The position numbers and the translations under genes are program-made. The notes beneath the pieces were generated by a model, which saw only the letters and a list, made by a program, of their open reading frames with translations, was not told the DNA's origin and did not search any database. From positions 62,001 through 126,000 of the forward strand of contig CAYOYK010000001.1 of assembly GCA_964408185.1 (NCBI GenBank): 64,000 nt of DNA, written 5' to 3'. The first letter of the stretch is position 1. The number at the start of each line of letters is the position of its first letter. Shown here piece by piece: positions 56,309 to 64,000 of the stretch. The stretch comes from CAYOYK01 sp964408185 (GTDB taxonomy: Bacteria; Bacillota; Clostridia; Christensenellales; Aristaeellaceae).

Positions 56309-57823
56309 TTACACCATCAGGTCGATCATTGTGTTTTCGTTCATGTCCTTGCCGCGAGTCAATTCGCCGCTGAGATGTCCGTTTTTGAGAACCAGCACGC
56401 GGTCACACATGCCAATCAGCTCCGTCATTTCCTCGCTGATAATGAGAATGGCGTGTCCGCTGTGCTTCCGATCCTCCATCAGCTGATACATGGCGGCTTT
56501 TACGCCAATATCCACGCCGCGGGTCGGGCAATCCAAAATCAATACATCGGAGTCCCGTCCCAGCCACTTGCCAAAAACGACCTTTTGCTTATTGCCGCCG
56601 GACAGTGTTTTGATGAGCTGATCCTGTGTGGAGCATTTGATGGACAAAGCGTCTATCTGTTTTTCCACATAGTCGCGCTCCGCCTTTGGCGTGATGACGC
56701 CGCCCCGACTGACGCGGTCAAAGCCCGCCCCGACGATGTTATCCCGCACGGACGCGGTAAGCACAAGCGCCTCCTGATCCCGATTCTTGCTGACGTAACC
56801 AAACCCATGCTTGATGGCGACCGATGCGCAGGTGACGGCCTCCCCCGAAGGAACATGCACAACGCTGCCCGTTACGATGGGCTCCTCCCCAAACAGCGCG
56901 CGTCCAAGCTCATGCATGCCGCAGTTGGAGAGCCCTCCGATGCCCAAGATCTCGCCTCGGTGCAGCTCCAGCGACACGTTCATCAGATTGCCGCGCCCCG
57001 TGGTGACCTGCTCCGCGCGGAGCACCACCTGCTCGTCAAATGTGCATACGGTATCCTCGCGGTAGTAATGCTCGCCAATTTCCCGGCCCACCATATAGCG
57101 CTTGACCATCTGCGGTTCAAACTGGCTTTTCTCCAGCGTGGCGACCATTTCCCCATCGCGGAGCACCGTAAGGCTATCGCAATGCTCCATGACCTCCTCC
57201 AGATCATGACCGATGAACAAGACCGCTTTGCCTTCCTCCTTTTGCTGTTCCATGAGGCGGTACACAATGCGGCGGCCCTTTTGGCTCAAGGCGGTGGTGG
57301 TCTCATCCACAACAAGGACGTCGGGATTGCCATACATCACCTTGGCAACCTCCACCAGCTTTCGATCCTGCATATCCAGCCGATCAATCAGCGTGTCGGG
57401 CTTCACCTCGCAAAAGCCGATGCGGTCCAGCGCCTTCTTCGCCTCCTGATTCATGCGGCTTCGCTGAACCAAGCCCAGCCGATTGCGGAACTTCCCCTCG
57501 TTCCCAAGGAAAATGTTCTCCGCCACCGTCAGCCCGGACACGGTGCCCATCTCCTGCACAATCATGCCTACGCCGGCGGCGGCGCCGTCCAAGGCGCTCT
57601 GGGGCTTGTACGCTTGGCCGTGAAACAGCATTTCCCCGTGGGTGGCCGGTTGCATCCCCGCCGCGATGGAGGATAAGGTGGACTTGCCGGACCCGTTTTC
57701 TCCAATCAGGCCGCGGATTTCTCCTTCGCGCACCGTAATATCCACTTGATGCAACGCGCGCGTGGTGGCATACATCTTTGTGATTCCCTTGGCCTCAAAC
57801 AGCACGTTCTGCGATATTGGCAT
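56309..57823 (-). CDS. Sugar ABC transporter ATP-binding protein (RbsA-like, two domains)
   Basis: 504 residues, two ABC domains. Domain 1: Walker A GENGSGKST (about 41-49), Walker B VLVVDETTTAL with Glu, but a non-standard signature (DMQDRKLVEVAK in place of LSVGQ...). Domain 2: degenerate Walker A (GIGGLSNCGMHEL), signature LSGGNKQKV, and LILDCPTRGVD in which the catalytic Glu is Cys. So only one complete ATP site can form. It energises the CUT2 importer. ATG 57823 follows AAAGGAGG and lies 29 bp inside the end of GH2. Confidence 0.93.
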   Translation of the reverse strand: MPISQNVLFEAKGITKMYATTRALHQVDITVREGEIRGLIGENGSGKSTLSSIAAGMQPATHGEMLFHGQAYKPQSALDGAAAGVGMIVQEMGTVSGLTVAENIFLGNEGKFRNRLGLVQRSRMNQEAKKALDRIGFCEVKPDTLIDRLDMQDRKLVEVAKVMYGNPDVLVVDETTTALSQKGRRIVYRLMEQQKEEGKAVLFIGHDLEEVMEHCDSLTVLRDGEMVATLEKSQFEPQMVKRYMVGREIGEHYYREDTVCTFDEQVVLRAEQVTTGRGNLMNVSLELHRGEILGIGGLSNCGMHELGRALFGEEPIVTGSVVHVPSGEAVTCASVAIKHGFGYVSKNRDQEALVLTASVRDNIVGAGFDRVSRGGVITPKAERDYVEKQIDALSIKCSTQDQLIKTLSGGNKQKVVFGKWLGRDSDVLILDCPTRGVDIGVKAAMYQLMEDRKHSGHAILIISEEMTELIGMCDRVLVLKNGHLSGELTRGKDMNENTMIDLMV

Positions 57824-60269
57824 CCAAAGAGCCTCCTTTGCTTTCCACCGTTTGCAGGGCAAGCGTCCCTTCGGCAAGGCCATCTCCCCGCGCAGTGATT
57901 GTGATTTTGCCTGCTTGCGCCCCCGCTCTGACAATCAGCATTCCGCAGCCGTCAAACAAGTCGGTTTCCTGTCCGTCAAAGCCCTCCAAGCTCCGTGGGT
58001 TGGCGCTGCCCAGCGCGGCCAGCCTGCCCGCGCCCTCCACGTTGACACGCACGCGCACAGCGGCGCACGAGACCCGCGCGCCTGCGCTGTCTACCGCCGC
58101 GATGTCTACGTAGAACAAGGAATCCTCTGTGGCCGGCGCTTCCAAGCGCTGACAGGATAACCGTATGCCCGCCGCTTGTCCCGCGGTCGTCAGCGTGGTT
58201 CTCGCCTGCTCCACGCCATGGCTGTAAGCAACGGCGGTCAATTCGCCGGGCTGATAGAGGGTATCAAACACGGCCATGTAGGGCTTTTCCTTCCCCACCG
58301 ACTGTTTTGACAGCTCCTGTCCGTTGCACAAAAGCGCAACCTCTTCCGCCCCGGAATAAACCTCCACATGCACGGGGCTGCCTTCCATGCCGTGCCACGT
58401 CCAGCTGGATAGAACGTCGCTCCACGTCCAATTGGTGACGTACTTGGGCTGGTTATAATGCTGCGGTCGTTCGACGGCGAGATAGGGCGTCTGCCGCAGC
58501 CCGTACACGATCTCCCGATAATAGCTTTGGGGCCTGCGCTGGCCGCAGAGGTCAAAATCGCCGCAATTGGCAAGAAACCACGGCCAAGGCCCGTACATCT
58601 GGTAGGTCAGGTCATAGTCGTTCTTGCCTACGCCCGCTTCGCCGATGTACTCCCAAGCCGTCCAGCAGAAATCTCCGAGCACAAAGGGGAGCCGCCGGAT
58701 CCTCGGCCATGTTTTGCCGATGCTGGACGGCGTGGTTTCGCTGCCCAAGATGATGCGGTTGGGGTACAGCTCGCCATCGCCCTCGTAGCGGCTATCCATG
58801 TAGTTGTACCCGCACACGTCCACCCCCGCGAAGGTTTCCTCCACCGCCTCGGTAACCGCGCGATGCCGCATGATATCGTCGATACGGGCGTCAAGCAGCG
58901 TCATCATGGCGTTGATGTCGGAAGGCACCTGCTGCGCATCGCCCACAACCTCGCTCAAAATCTCGCGCATCCGCGGCATTACGCTAAACATCCCGTTGAT
59001 GCAGTTGACCGCGGGTCGGGTAGCGTCCAGCCGCCGCAGGCGCTCGGCCATCCGGCGGTTCAGCGACGCGCCCGCCGGCGTTCCCGTTTCCGGGATCTCA
59101 TTGCCAAGGGTGTACATGACCACGCAGGGATGGTTGTAATCCATGCGCACCATGGATTCCATTTCAAACTGCCACCATTCCTGAAATGTCAGCGACTCGT
59201 CGTGGTCTGCCTTGGATACATTCCATGTGTCAAACAGTTCATCGACCACAAGCATGCCCAACTCATCGCAGGCCTCCAGCAGCGCTTGGGAGGCCGGATT
59301 GTGAGCGGAGCGCAGCGCGTTGAACCCGGCCGCCTTCATGCGGCCGACGCGCCAAAGCTCGGCGTCCTTCATCGACACGCCGCCCAGCACGCCATTGTCA
59401 TGGTGGATACATCCGCCGCGGAGCTTGACGCCTTCTCCGTTGAGCGTCAGCCCACGGGTGCGGCTTAGCTGCAAGGAACGAATCCCAACGCGCACCTGCT
59501 GCTGCTCTATCACCCGCTCGCCCTGAAGCAAACGGCATTGCAGGCTGTACAGGCGCGGATCGTCGAGGCTCCAAAGGCTGGCTTGCTGTACATCCATCCT
59601 TACGCTGGCCTTCGCTTGGCAAATGTCGAGCAGCGTAACGGGCTGACGATCCTTCGCAACCACCGTGCCGGCGTCATCCGCCAGTTGGAGCTCCAACACG
59701 AGAGCGGTTTTTCCCAGCGTTTGCTGGTACAGCTCCACATCCGCCCGCACGGTGGCTGTGCCCTGCTGTAGGCTCACCGTTGTGAAGCGGATATCCTCCA
59801 CGCCCGCCTGCTCTCCCAGCAAAAGGTACACCGGGCGCAGCAGGCCGCCGCCCACATACCAACGGCTATTGCGGTTCATGCCGTTTTTGGCGACCACCTT
59901 CAGCTCGTTGCGGCCCTCGTGCAGCAAAGCGCCGATATTTACCCGAAACGTTGTATATGCACTGGGACACTTGCCCGCGAACTGCCCGTTTACGTACACC
60001 ATGCCGTTGCAAGCCACGCCCTCCAGCTCCAGCATGACACGCTTGGTCAACCATGCTTGGGGTACCGCCAGCTCGCGCAGGTAGATCCACGTATCTCCCT
60101 GATACCAGCCGCCCGCCGCTCCGTTTTGGGACGTCTGCCGCCGTTGCGTGTGAATCATCCCATCATGGGGCAGGGTAACGGTCTCCCCTTGCTCGGCGGC
60201 CGCGAAGCCCTCCAAAAAGCCGGAGGGAGATTGCAATATCCAAGCGTCGTTCAATGCAAATCGTTTCAT
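57795..60269 (-). CDS. GH2 family beta-glycosidase (beta-galactosidase-like)
   Basis: 824 residues, no signal peptide. Order: sugar-binding domain (1-155), Ig-like domain (156-262), TIM barrel (about 270-560), then a DUF4982-like beta domain (VEVYSGAEEVALLCNG) and a C-terminal Ig/Big domain. HHDNGVLGG (289-297), acid/base E391 in TLGNEIPETG and nucleophile E511 in ILGSETTPS are intact. It hydrolyses a beta-galactoside or related beta-glycoside in the cytoplasm. ATG 60269 follows GAGGAG. The first glycosidase of the operon, 125 bp after the binding-protein gene. Confidence 0.92.
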   Translation of the reverse strand: MKRFALNDAWILQSPSGFLEGFAAAEQGETVTLPHDGMIHTQRRQTSQNGAAGGWYQGDTWIYLRELAVPQAWLTKRVMLELEGVACNGMVYVNGQFAGKCPSAYTTFRVNIGALLHEGRNELKVVAKNGMNRNSRWYVGGGLLRPVYLLLGEQAGVEDIRFTTVSLQQGTATVRADVELYQQTLGKTALVLELQLADDAGTVVAKDRQPVTLLDICQAKASVRMDVQQASLWSLDDPRLYSLQCRLLQGERVIEQQQVRVGIRSLQLSRTRGLTLNGEGVKLRGGCIHHDNGVLGGVSMKDAELWRVGRMKAAGFNALRSAHNPASQALLEACDELGMLVVDELFDTWNVSKADHDESLTFQEWWQFEMESMVRMDYNHPCVVMYTLGNEIPETGTPAGASLNRRMAERLRRLDATRPAVNCINGMFSVMPRMREILSEVVGDAQQVPSDINAMMTLLDARIDDIMRHRAVTEAVEETFAGVDVCGYNYMDSRYEGDGELYPNRIILGSETTPSSIGKTWPRIRRLPFVLGDFCWTAWEYIGEAGVGKNDYDLTYQMYGPWPWFLANCGDFDLCGQRRPQSYYREIVYGLRQTPYLAVERPQHYNQPKYVTNWTWSDVLSSWTWHGMEGSPVHVEVYSGAEEVALLCNGQELSKQSVGKEKPYMAVFDTLYQPGELTAVAYSHGVEQARTTLTTAGQAAGIRLSCQRLEAPATEDSLFYVDIAAVDSAGARVSCAAVRVRVNVEGAGRLAALGSANPRSLEGFDGQETDLFDGCGMLIVRAGAQAGKITITARGDGLAEGTLALQTVESKGGSLDANIAERAV

Positions 60270-60287
60270 TTGATGCTCCTCGCAAGG

Positions 60288-60371
60288 AAGGGACTGCCCA
60301 TGATGGACAGATTCGAGCCCACGCAATGCGCGCCTTGTGGGTATCTCATCCTTGTCATGCGACAGTCCCTT
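60288..60371 (-). other. Intercistronic inverted repeat between binding protein and GH2
   Basis: AAGGGACTG (60288-60296) pairs with CAGTCCCTT (60363-60371), enclosing a second small hairpin (CCCAC...GTGGG, about 60318-60341). No T-tract. Such elements often keep the upstream binding-protein mRNA stable and its level above the downstream genes. Confidence 0.65.
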
Positions 60372-60394
60372 GATCATTTGATTACGGGTCGCGC

Positions 60395-61456
60395 TTACTT
60401 GGCGTGACGCGTCTGGACATCCTCCAAGGAGTAGCTGGCGGCCAGCTCCAGCAGCGCTTCGTAGCTGGTCATGCCCATCAGCTCATCCGTGGTGTAAATG
60501 CGCTCGTTGGTCATCAAGTCGGAGTAAGCCGCGCAAGCCTCGGCGCTGTCCAGTACCAAATAGCCTTGGCTAAAGAAGGGCGCATAACCGTCCTCATCCA
60601 CGATCTTGTTGCCGTTTACCGCCTGATAGATCAAGGCTACCTGAAGGGCGTAGCGCTGAATGTTGGCCGCAACCAGCAGATCGATCTGGCCGTTTTTCAT
60701 GGCGTCCACAAAATCCGGGCTGACCACGCCGATGGTGGCAAGGGGAACATCAATGCCTGCGGCCGCTACGGGCTGCGCCCATCCGCTCAAGGCGTTGAAG
60801 GAGGTCGCCACGGCGTCCACGCCCTCGGTGGTCAGCGCGCTGTTCTGCTGGCTGGAGAACGCATCCGTGCCGGGGAAGCCGGACACCATGATGACCTCGG
60901 CCCCCGCCGCGCCATCCGTAAAGCCCTTGGTGCGATTGATGAACATTTCGACGCCAAAGTCGGCAGCGCCGTTGGAGAACACGATTTTTTTGGCGCCCGC
61001 GTTCGCCAGATAGCTGCCCATGGCAAAGCCGGCTTCATAGTCGCCATTCGCGCCGTAGGACAAGGCGCCCAAGTACAGGGGTTCGGCCTTGAGCTCCTCC
61101 CACATGGCGGAATCGCCGTATGTGAAGTACATGCCGTTGTCAATGGCGCGCCACGCGGCCTCCGCGCCCGCCACATTGTAGTAGCCCATCACAGCCACGC
61201 AGCCGGCCGCCGCGCAGTTATCAATAAAGGCCGCTTCGCCGTCCGCGTCGCTAAGGGCTTCGGAGTAGATGAACTTGATGTTCATGGCCGGGGAAAGATA
61301 CGTGTCGAAGTAACTCTTTAGCTCCAGAAATTCTTGATCGGTAGGATCGTAGATTTCAAGACCAATTTTGATCGTCTGTGCATCTTCCGCGGCTGCGATG
61401 CTCATCATCGACAGTGCCATAGCCAGCGCCAGGACCATTGCGAGAACCTTCTTCAT
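60395..61456 (-). CDS. Sugar ABC transporter substrate-binding protein (RbsB-like), no lipobox
   Basis: 353 residues. A signal peptide (KKVLAMVLALAMALSMMSIAAA, cleavage about residue 23) precedes a two-lobe type I periplasmic-binding fold: KIGLEIYDPTDQEFLELKSYFDTYLS, NCAAAGCVAVMGYYN, MGSYLANAGAKKIVF and VDAVATSFNALSGWAQ. Unlike most Gram-positive binding proteins, there is no Cys at the cleavage site. It captures the operon's sugar or glycoside outside the membrane for the CUT2 importer. ATG 61456 follows CGGAGGG. First gene of the ten-gene operon. Confidence 0.93.
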   Translation of the reverse strand: MKKVLAMVLALAMALSMMSIAAAEDAQTIKIGLEIYDPTDQEFLELKSYFDTYLSPAMNIKFIYSEALSDADGEAAFIDNCAAAGCVAVMGYYNVAGAEAAWRAIDNGMYFTYGDSAMWEELKAEPLYLGALSYGANGDYEAGFAMGSYLANAGAKKIVFSNGAADFGVEMFINRTKGFTDGAAGAEVIMVSGFPGTDAFSSQQNSALTTEGVDAVATSFNALSGWAQPVAAAGIDVPLATIGVVSPDFVDAMKNGQIDLLVAANIQRYALQVALIYQAVNGNKIVDEDGYAPFFSQGYLVLDSAEACAAYSDLMTNERIYTTDELMGMTSYEALLELAASYSLEDVQTRHAK

Positions 61457-61501
61457 GGAACACCCTCCGTTTCTTTGCGCGTCTGCGCCTTTCACGTGAT
61501 G

Positions 61502-61530
61502 ATTGTACCAAAGCCTCCATGTGATCACAA
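61502..61530 (-). promoter_or_regulatory. Promoter of the glycoside operon
   Basis: Minus strand TTGTGA (61525-61530), 17-bp spacer, TACAAT (61502-61507), 46 bp before the binding-protein start. The -35 overlaps a 10-bp palindrome. Confidence 0.75.
61520..61529. promoter_or_regulatory. Palindromic operator candidate TGTGATCACA
   Basis: Perfect 10-bp palindrome overlapping the -35 of the operon promoter in the divergent gap. Its form fits a dimer-binding site (Crp/FNR- or LacI-like half sites), not a typical AraC direct repeat. Confidence 0.5.
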
Positions 61531-61727
61531 TGCTGCTTTTTATCCCATTCTCATTCGTTTGATTGTATCCCGTAACTTTTTGCGCTCGCATTCACCGCCA
61601 AACAGAATATGATTTTGCGCCTTTTGATTCAACGCAGGATATCATATTGCATGTCCCGCTCCGGACAACGCATTCTGCCTGCGTTTCATCCAACCATGAG
61701 AAGCGTTTGCGGATAATCCGCCGAGAT

Positions 61728-61756
61728 TTGCGAAGCGACGACACTCATGCTATAAT
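61728..61756 (+). promoter_or_regulatory. Promoter of the AraC-GH39 regulator
   Basis: TTGCGA (61728-61733), 17-bp spacer ending TGC, TATAAT (61751-61756), 32 bp before the start codon. Confidence 0.8.
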
Positions 61757-61788
61757 CAATTCATGTACGGAATGGAGGATCTGCGCCC

Positions 61789-64000
61789 ATGATGCGCCGT
61801 CAGCTGCTGATTCATGCTTCCATGCCCCCGATGGATTTTGCAATGTTCTGGATCGAGCCCTCCGAGCGCAGTTGGGCGCCTTGGCTTCGTTTGCTCTACA
61901 TCTGCCGAGGGACAGCCGAGCTTTGGGTGCAGGGCGCCGTGCTGCATTTGGAGGAAAATCAGGTGTATGCGCTGCAACCCATGGCAGTTGCCCGTGTTGT
62001 GCAGGGCAACGCTGTGGTGGCGGAGTTCTCGTTTGAGGAAGCGTTTATCCGGCAGCAGCATGTATCGCTTCGGAATTTGCCTGTTCAGCTTACCAGCGAG
62101 CATACGCCGGAGGAGGACTTGCAGCTCCGGAACCTGCTGGCGCAGATGATCCGCTGTTCTACGGGAGAGAACGCGCAGACCGACCCATTAATCCATCAAG
62201 CCAACGCGTGCCATTTAATCGCGCATTTGCTCAATTGCTACAACAATCAGCCCGACGCCGCCGCATCGAATCAAATGGACGGCCTGCAGCAGGCGCTGGA
62301 CTATATAAAAGAGCACGCGATGGAGCCGTTGTCTGTCAAGCAGGCGGCGCAGGTGGCGGGTTTTTCCGTGTCTTACTTTTCAAAGCTGTTTTCCCAGAGC
62401 CTTCAATGCACGTTCACGGAATACCTGACGGAATTACGGCTCCAGCAGGCCCATCAACTGCTGATGGAGACGGCCTTATCCGTGAAACAGATCGCGGAGA
62501 ATTGCGGATTCCCCGATGCACGGGCCTTCTCCCGCGCGTATCGCATCGCTTACGGGCGGTTGCCTACCGCGGCGAGGGCAGAGCCGCCCAAGGCGGGGCT
62601 GCCAAAGGGAGAAGGGAATCTAGCCATGCTGGGAGCTTGCTTGGACGCTCTTTCCGGCAATGGGCAGCGCAGCATACGCACCGAGCATCGCTTGTACCCA
62701 GACGTGTTTGTGCGGAGCGAAGCCAAACCGTTTCATCACGCGTGGCAGCAAAGCATTGGCACAGGCTGTTGCTCCGCCCTGCTGCAGGCGGACGTTCAAG
62801 AGACCCTGCGCGGCTTTCAGCAGCACGGCCCTTTTCGGCGGGCTGTATTCCATGGCATGCTCGACGACGACATGCAGGTTTGCTCCCGCAATCACGCGGG
62901 CGATTTGCTCATTTCATTTAACAATGTGGATACGGTGCTGGATTTTCTCCTTTCCATACAGCTTGAGCCGTTGATTCAGCTTGGCTTTATGCCAAGCGTG
63001 CTGGCCGCCAGCCGCGAGATCCGCCTGTACAACGGCAGATCCATCATCAGCCTGCCCAAAAGCATGGACGAGTGGTGCCGCTTGGTGCGCTCGCTGCTGT
63101 TGCACCTGTTTGAGCGATATGGGCGCACCCGTGTGGAGGGCTGGGAGGTATGCCTGTGGAGCAAGCCGGACAACCCCGCGCTTCCCTTTGGCAAGATGGA
63201 TTTTGACGACTTTTTTGCTTTTTACCAGCGCACCCGCGAAACCGTAAAGGCCTGCAGCCCCGTCATCCGTTTTGGCAGCCCGGCGTTTACCACGGATGCT
63301 TACGGCTGGCTGGAGCGGTTCTACAATGCCTGTCGGGAGCATAACTGCATGCCCGACGTGCATCGCTTCGATATCTACCCGGTTGACGTATCCACAGGGC
63401 TTTATCCGGCAATTTCCGAGTATAATCAGACGCGGTACCTTAAGGACCCGTCCGCCTTTCAGCAGCTCCTTGCCAAGGCGCAGCAGGCCCTTCGGGATTA
63501 CGCAAGGGTAGATATGCGGCCCGTTGTGGAGGAGTGGAATCTGTCCGTATCCCAGCGGGAGCTGCTCAACGATACCAGCTTTAAGGCGGCCTATATTGTG
63601 AAAACCGTGCTGGAAAACTGGCAAAGCACACCGGATATGAGCTATTGGGCCTTCTACGATAACCTTGGCGAGGTACACCCCACGGATCGTCTGTTTCAGG
63701 GCGGCTTGGGGTTGTTTGCCAAGGGCGGGCTGCGCAAGCCCGCCTGCTATGCCTTTTGGATGCTGGCGCAGCTTGGGGATCAGGTGCTGATGCAGCAGGA
63801 CGGGTACATCGTTACCAAAAGCAGAGACGGGTACCAAATTTTACTCTATAATTACTGCCATTTCAGCTCGCTCTACGCGGAGGGCGAGTGCTTTGACATG
63901 TCCTACACCAACCGCTACACAGCCTTTGTCAACCAGCATAAGCTACATTGCGAAATCACCCTGAAAGACCTGCCGCAAAAAACGTATCAAATCACCACCC
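61789..64000 (+). CDS. AraC-family regulator fused to a GH39-like domain, 3'-truncated
   Basis: At least 737 residues, open at the right edge. Residues 1-150: cupin-like sensor region (LYICRGTAELWVQGAVLHLEENQVYAL). About 165-262: AraC HTH pair (LSVKQAAQVAGFSVSYFSKLFSQSL; ALSVKQIAENCGFPDARAFSRAYR). From about 300: a GH39 beta-xylosidase-like TIM barrel (FNNVDTVLDFLLSIQLEPLIQLGFMPSVLA). The family's acid/base site WNEPN reads W457-S458-K459-P460, so the acid/base Glu is absent; the nucleophile Glu is kept at 582 in VVEEWN. It probably senses a sugar without cutting it and controls the divergent operon. ATG 61789 is ten bases after GGAGG; ATG 61792 is possible. Confidence 0.88.
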   Translation, partial: MMRRQLLIHASMPPMDFAMFWIEPSERSWAPWLRLLYICRGTAELWVQGAVLHLEENQVYALQPMAVARVVQGNAVVAEFSFEEAFIRQQHVSLRNLPVQLTSEHTPEEDLQLRNLLAQMIRCSTGENAQTDPLIHQANACHLIAHLLNCYNNQPDAAASNQMDGLQQALDYIKEHAMEPLSVKQAAQVAGFSVSYFSKLFSQSLQCTFTEYLTELRLQQAHQLLMETALSVKQIAENCGFPDARAFSRAYRIAYGRLPTAARAEPPKAGLPKGEGNLAMLGACLDALSGNGQRSIRTEHRLYPDVFVRSEAKPFHHAWQQSIGTGCCSALLQADVQETLRGFQQHGPFRRAVFHGMLDDDMQVCSRNHAGDLLISFNNVDTVLDFLLSIQLEPLIQLGFMPSVLAASREIRLYNGRSIISLPKSMDEWCRLVRSLLLHLFERYGRTRVEGWEVCLWSKPDNPALPFGKMDFDDFFAFYQRTRETVKACSPVIRFGSPAFTTDAYGWLERFYNACREHNCMPDVHRFDIYPVDVSTGLYPAISEYNQTRYLKDPSAFQQLLAKAQQALRDYARVDMRPVVEEWNLSVSQRELLNDTSFKAAYIVKTVLENWQSTPDMSYWAFYDNLGEVHPTDRLFQGGLGLFAKGGLRKPACYAFWMLAQLGDQVLMQQDGYIVTKSRDGYQILLYNYCHFSSLYAEGECFDMSYTNRYTAFVNQHKLHCEITLKDLPQKTYQITT

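Noticed and set aside
1..64000. tRNA or rRNA genes, plasmid or phage origins, attachment sites
   Set aside because: None found on reading both strands; no cloverleaf with a TTC-type T-loop or conserved rRNA segment was recognised.

Overview
The window is high-GC DNA, densely packed with genes on both strands, with strong Shine-Dalgarno sites and frequent ATGA/GTGA overlaps. SpoIIID next to an MreB/Mbl homologue, IreB, long-form HPF, RuvX-DUF1292, the ECF transporter core followed by truA, and a THI-element riboswitch all point to a spore-forming Clostridia-type Firmicute. A gut-type lineage is my inference. No rRNA, tRNA, phage, transposase or CRISPR was seen.

Layout. 1-1.4 kb: end of a sugar oxidoreductase/isomerase operon. 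1.5-5.2 kb (minus): an acyltransferase, a zinc-ribbon membrane protein, a DNA glycosylase and a WecE-like sugar aminotransferase. 5.4-10.7 kb (minus): aspartokinase, a GNAT enzyme, and a housekeeping block resembling yrrD-yrrI-(alaS)-yrzL-yrrK-yrzB but lacking alaS. 11-15 kb (plus): SH3-repeat protein, PII-like protein with a cation/proton antiporter, HPF and a small membrane protein. 15-18 kb (minus): VanZ-RDD protein and a MATE exporter. 18-22 kb (plus): a beta-CASP hydrolase, a repeat array, a DUF2975/HTH pair and two small genes. 22-28 kb: polyphosphate:AMP phosphotransferase with a long disordered N-terminus, an epimerase pair, a VanY-like peptidase, TPP-riboswitch-controlled ThiT and a YfbR-like nucleotidase. 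28-34.5 kb (minus): a flavodoxin and riboflavin kinase-like pair, ecfA1-ecfA2-ecfT-truA, then spoIIID-mbl. 34.7-43.6 kb: CNNM/CorC protein, HAD phosphatase, ispE, DUF1934 cluster, TcdA, and a GlpA/GlpB/DUF1667 redox trio. 43.6-47.9 kb (minus): ketopantoate reductase-like protein, RpiR regulator, Tex.

48-64 kb is the most distinctive part. A ten-gene minus-strand operon encodes a sugar-binding protein, a GH2 enzyme, a CUT2-type ABC importer (ATPase and two permeases), a small membrane protein, a flavin-reductase-like PPOX protein, a GH3 enzyme, an MBL-fold hydrolase and a GH78 alpha-L-rhamnosidase. Diverging from it is an AraC regulator fused to a GH39-like domain whose usual Asn-Glu-Pro acid/base motif reads Ser-Lys-Pro. 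None of the three glycosidases has a signal peptide. The simplest reading is import of an intact rhamnose-containing glycoside, stepwise hydrolysis in the cytoplasm, and sensing by a non-catalytic glycosidase fold.

A dispersed intergenic repeat (four copies at 19.8-20.1 kb, one inverted copy at 36.2 kb) and a 36-bp coding tandem repeat in the riboflavin kinase-like gene are the main structures that ordinary gene content does not explain.
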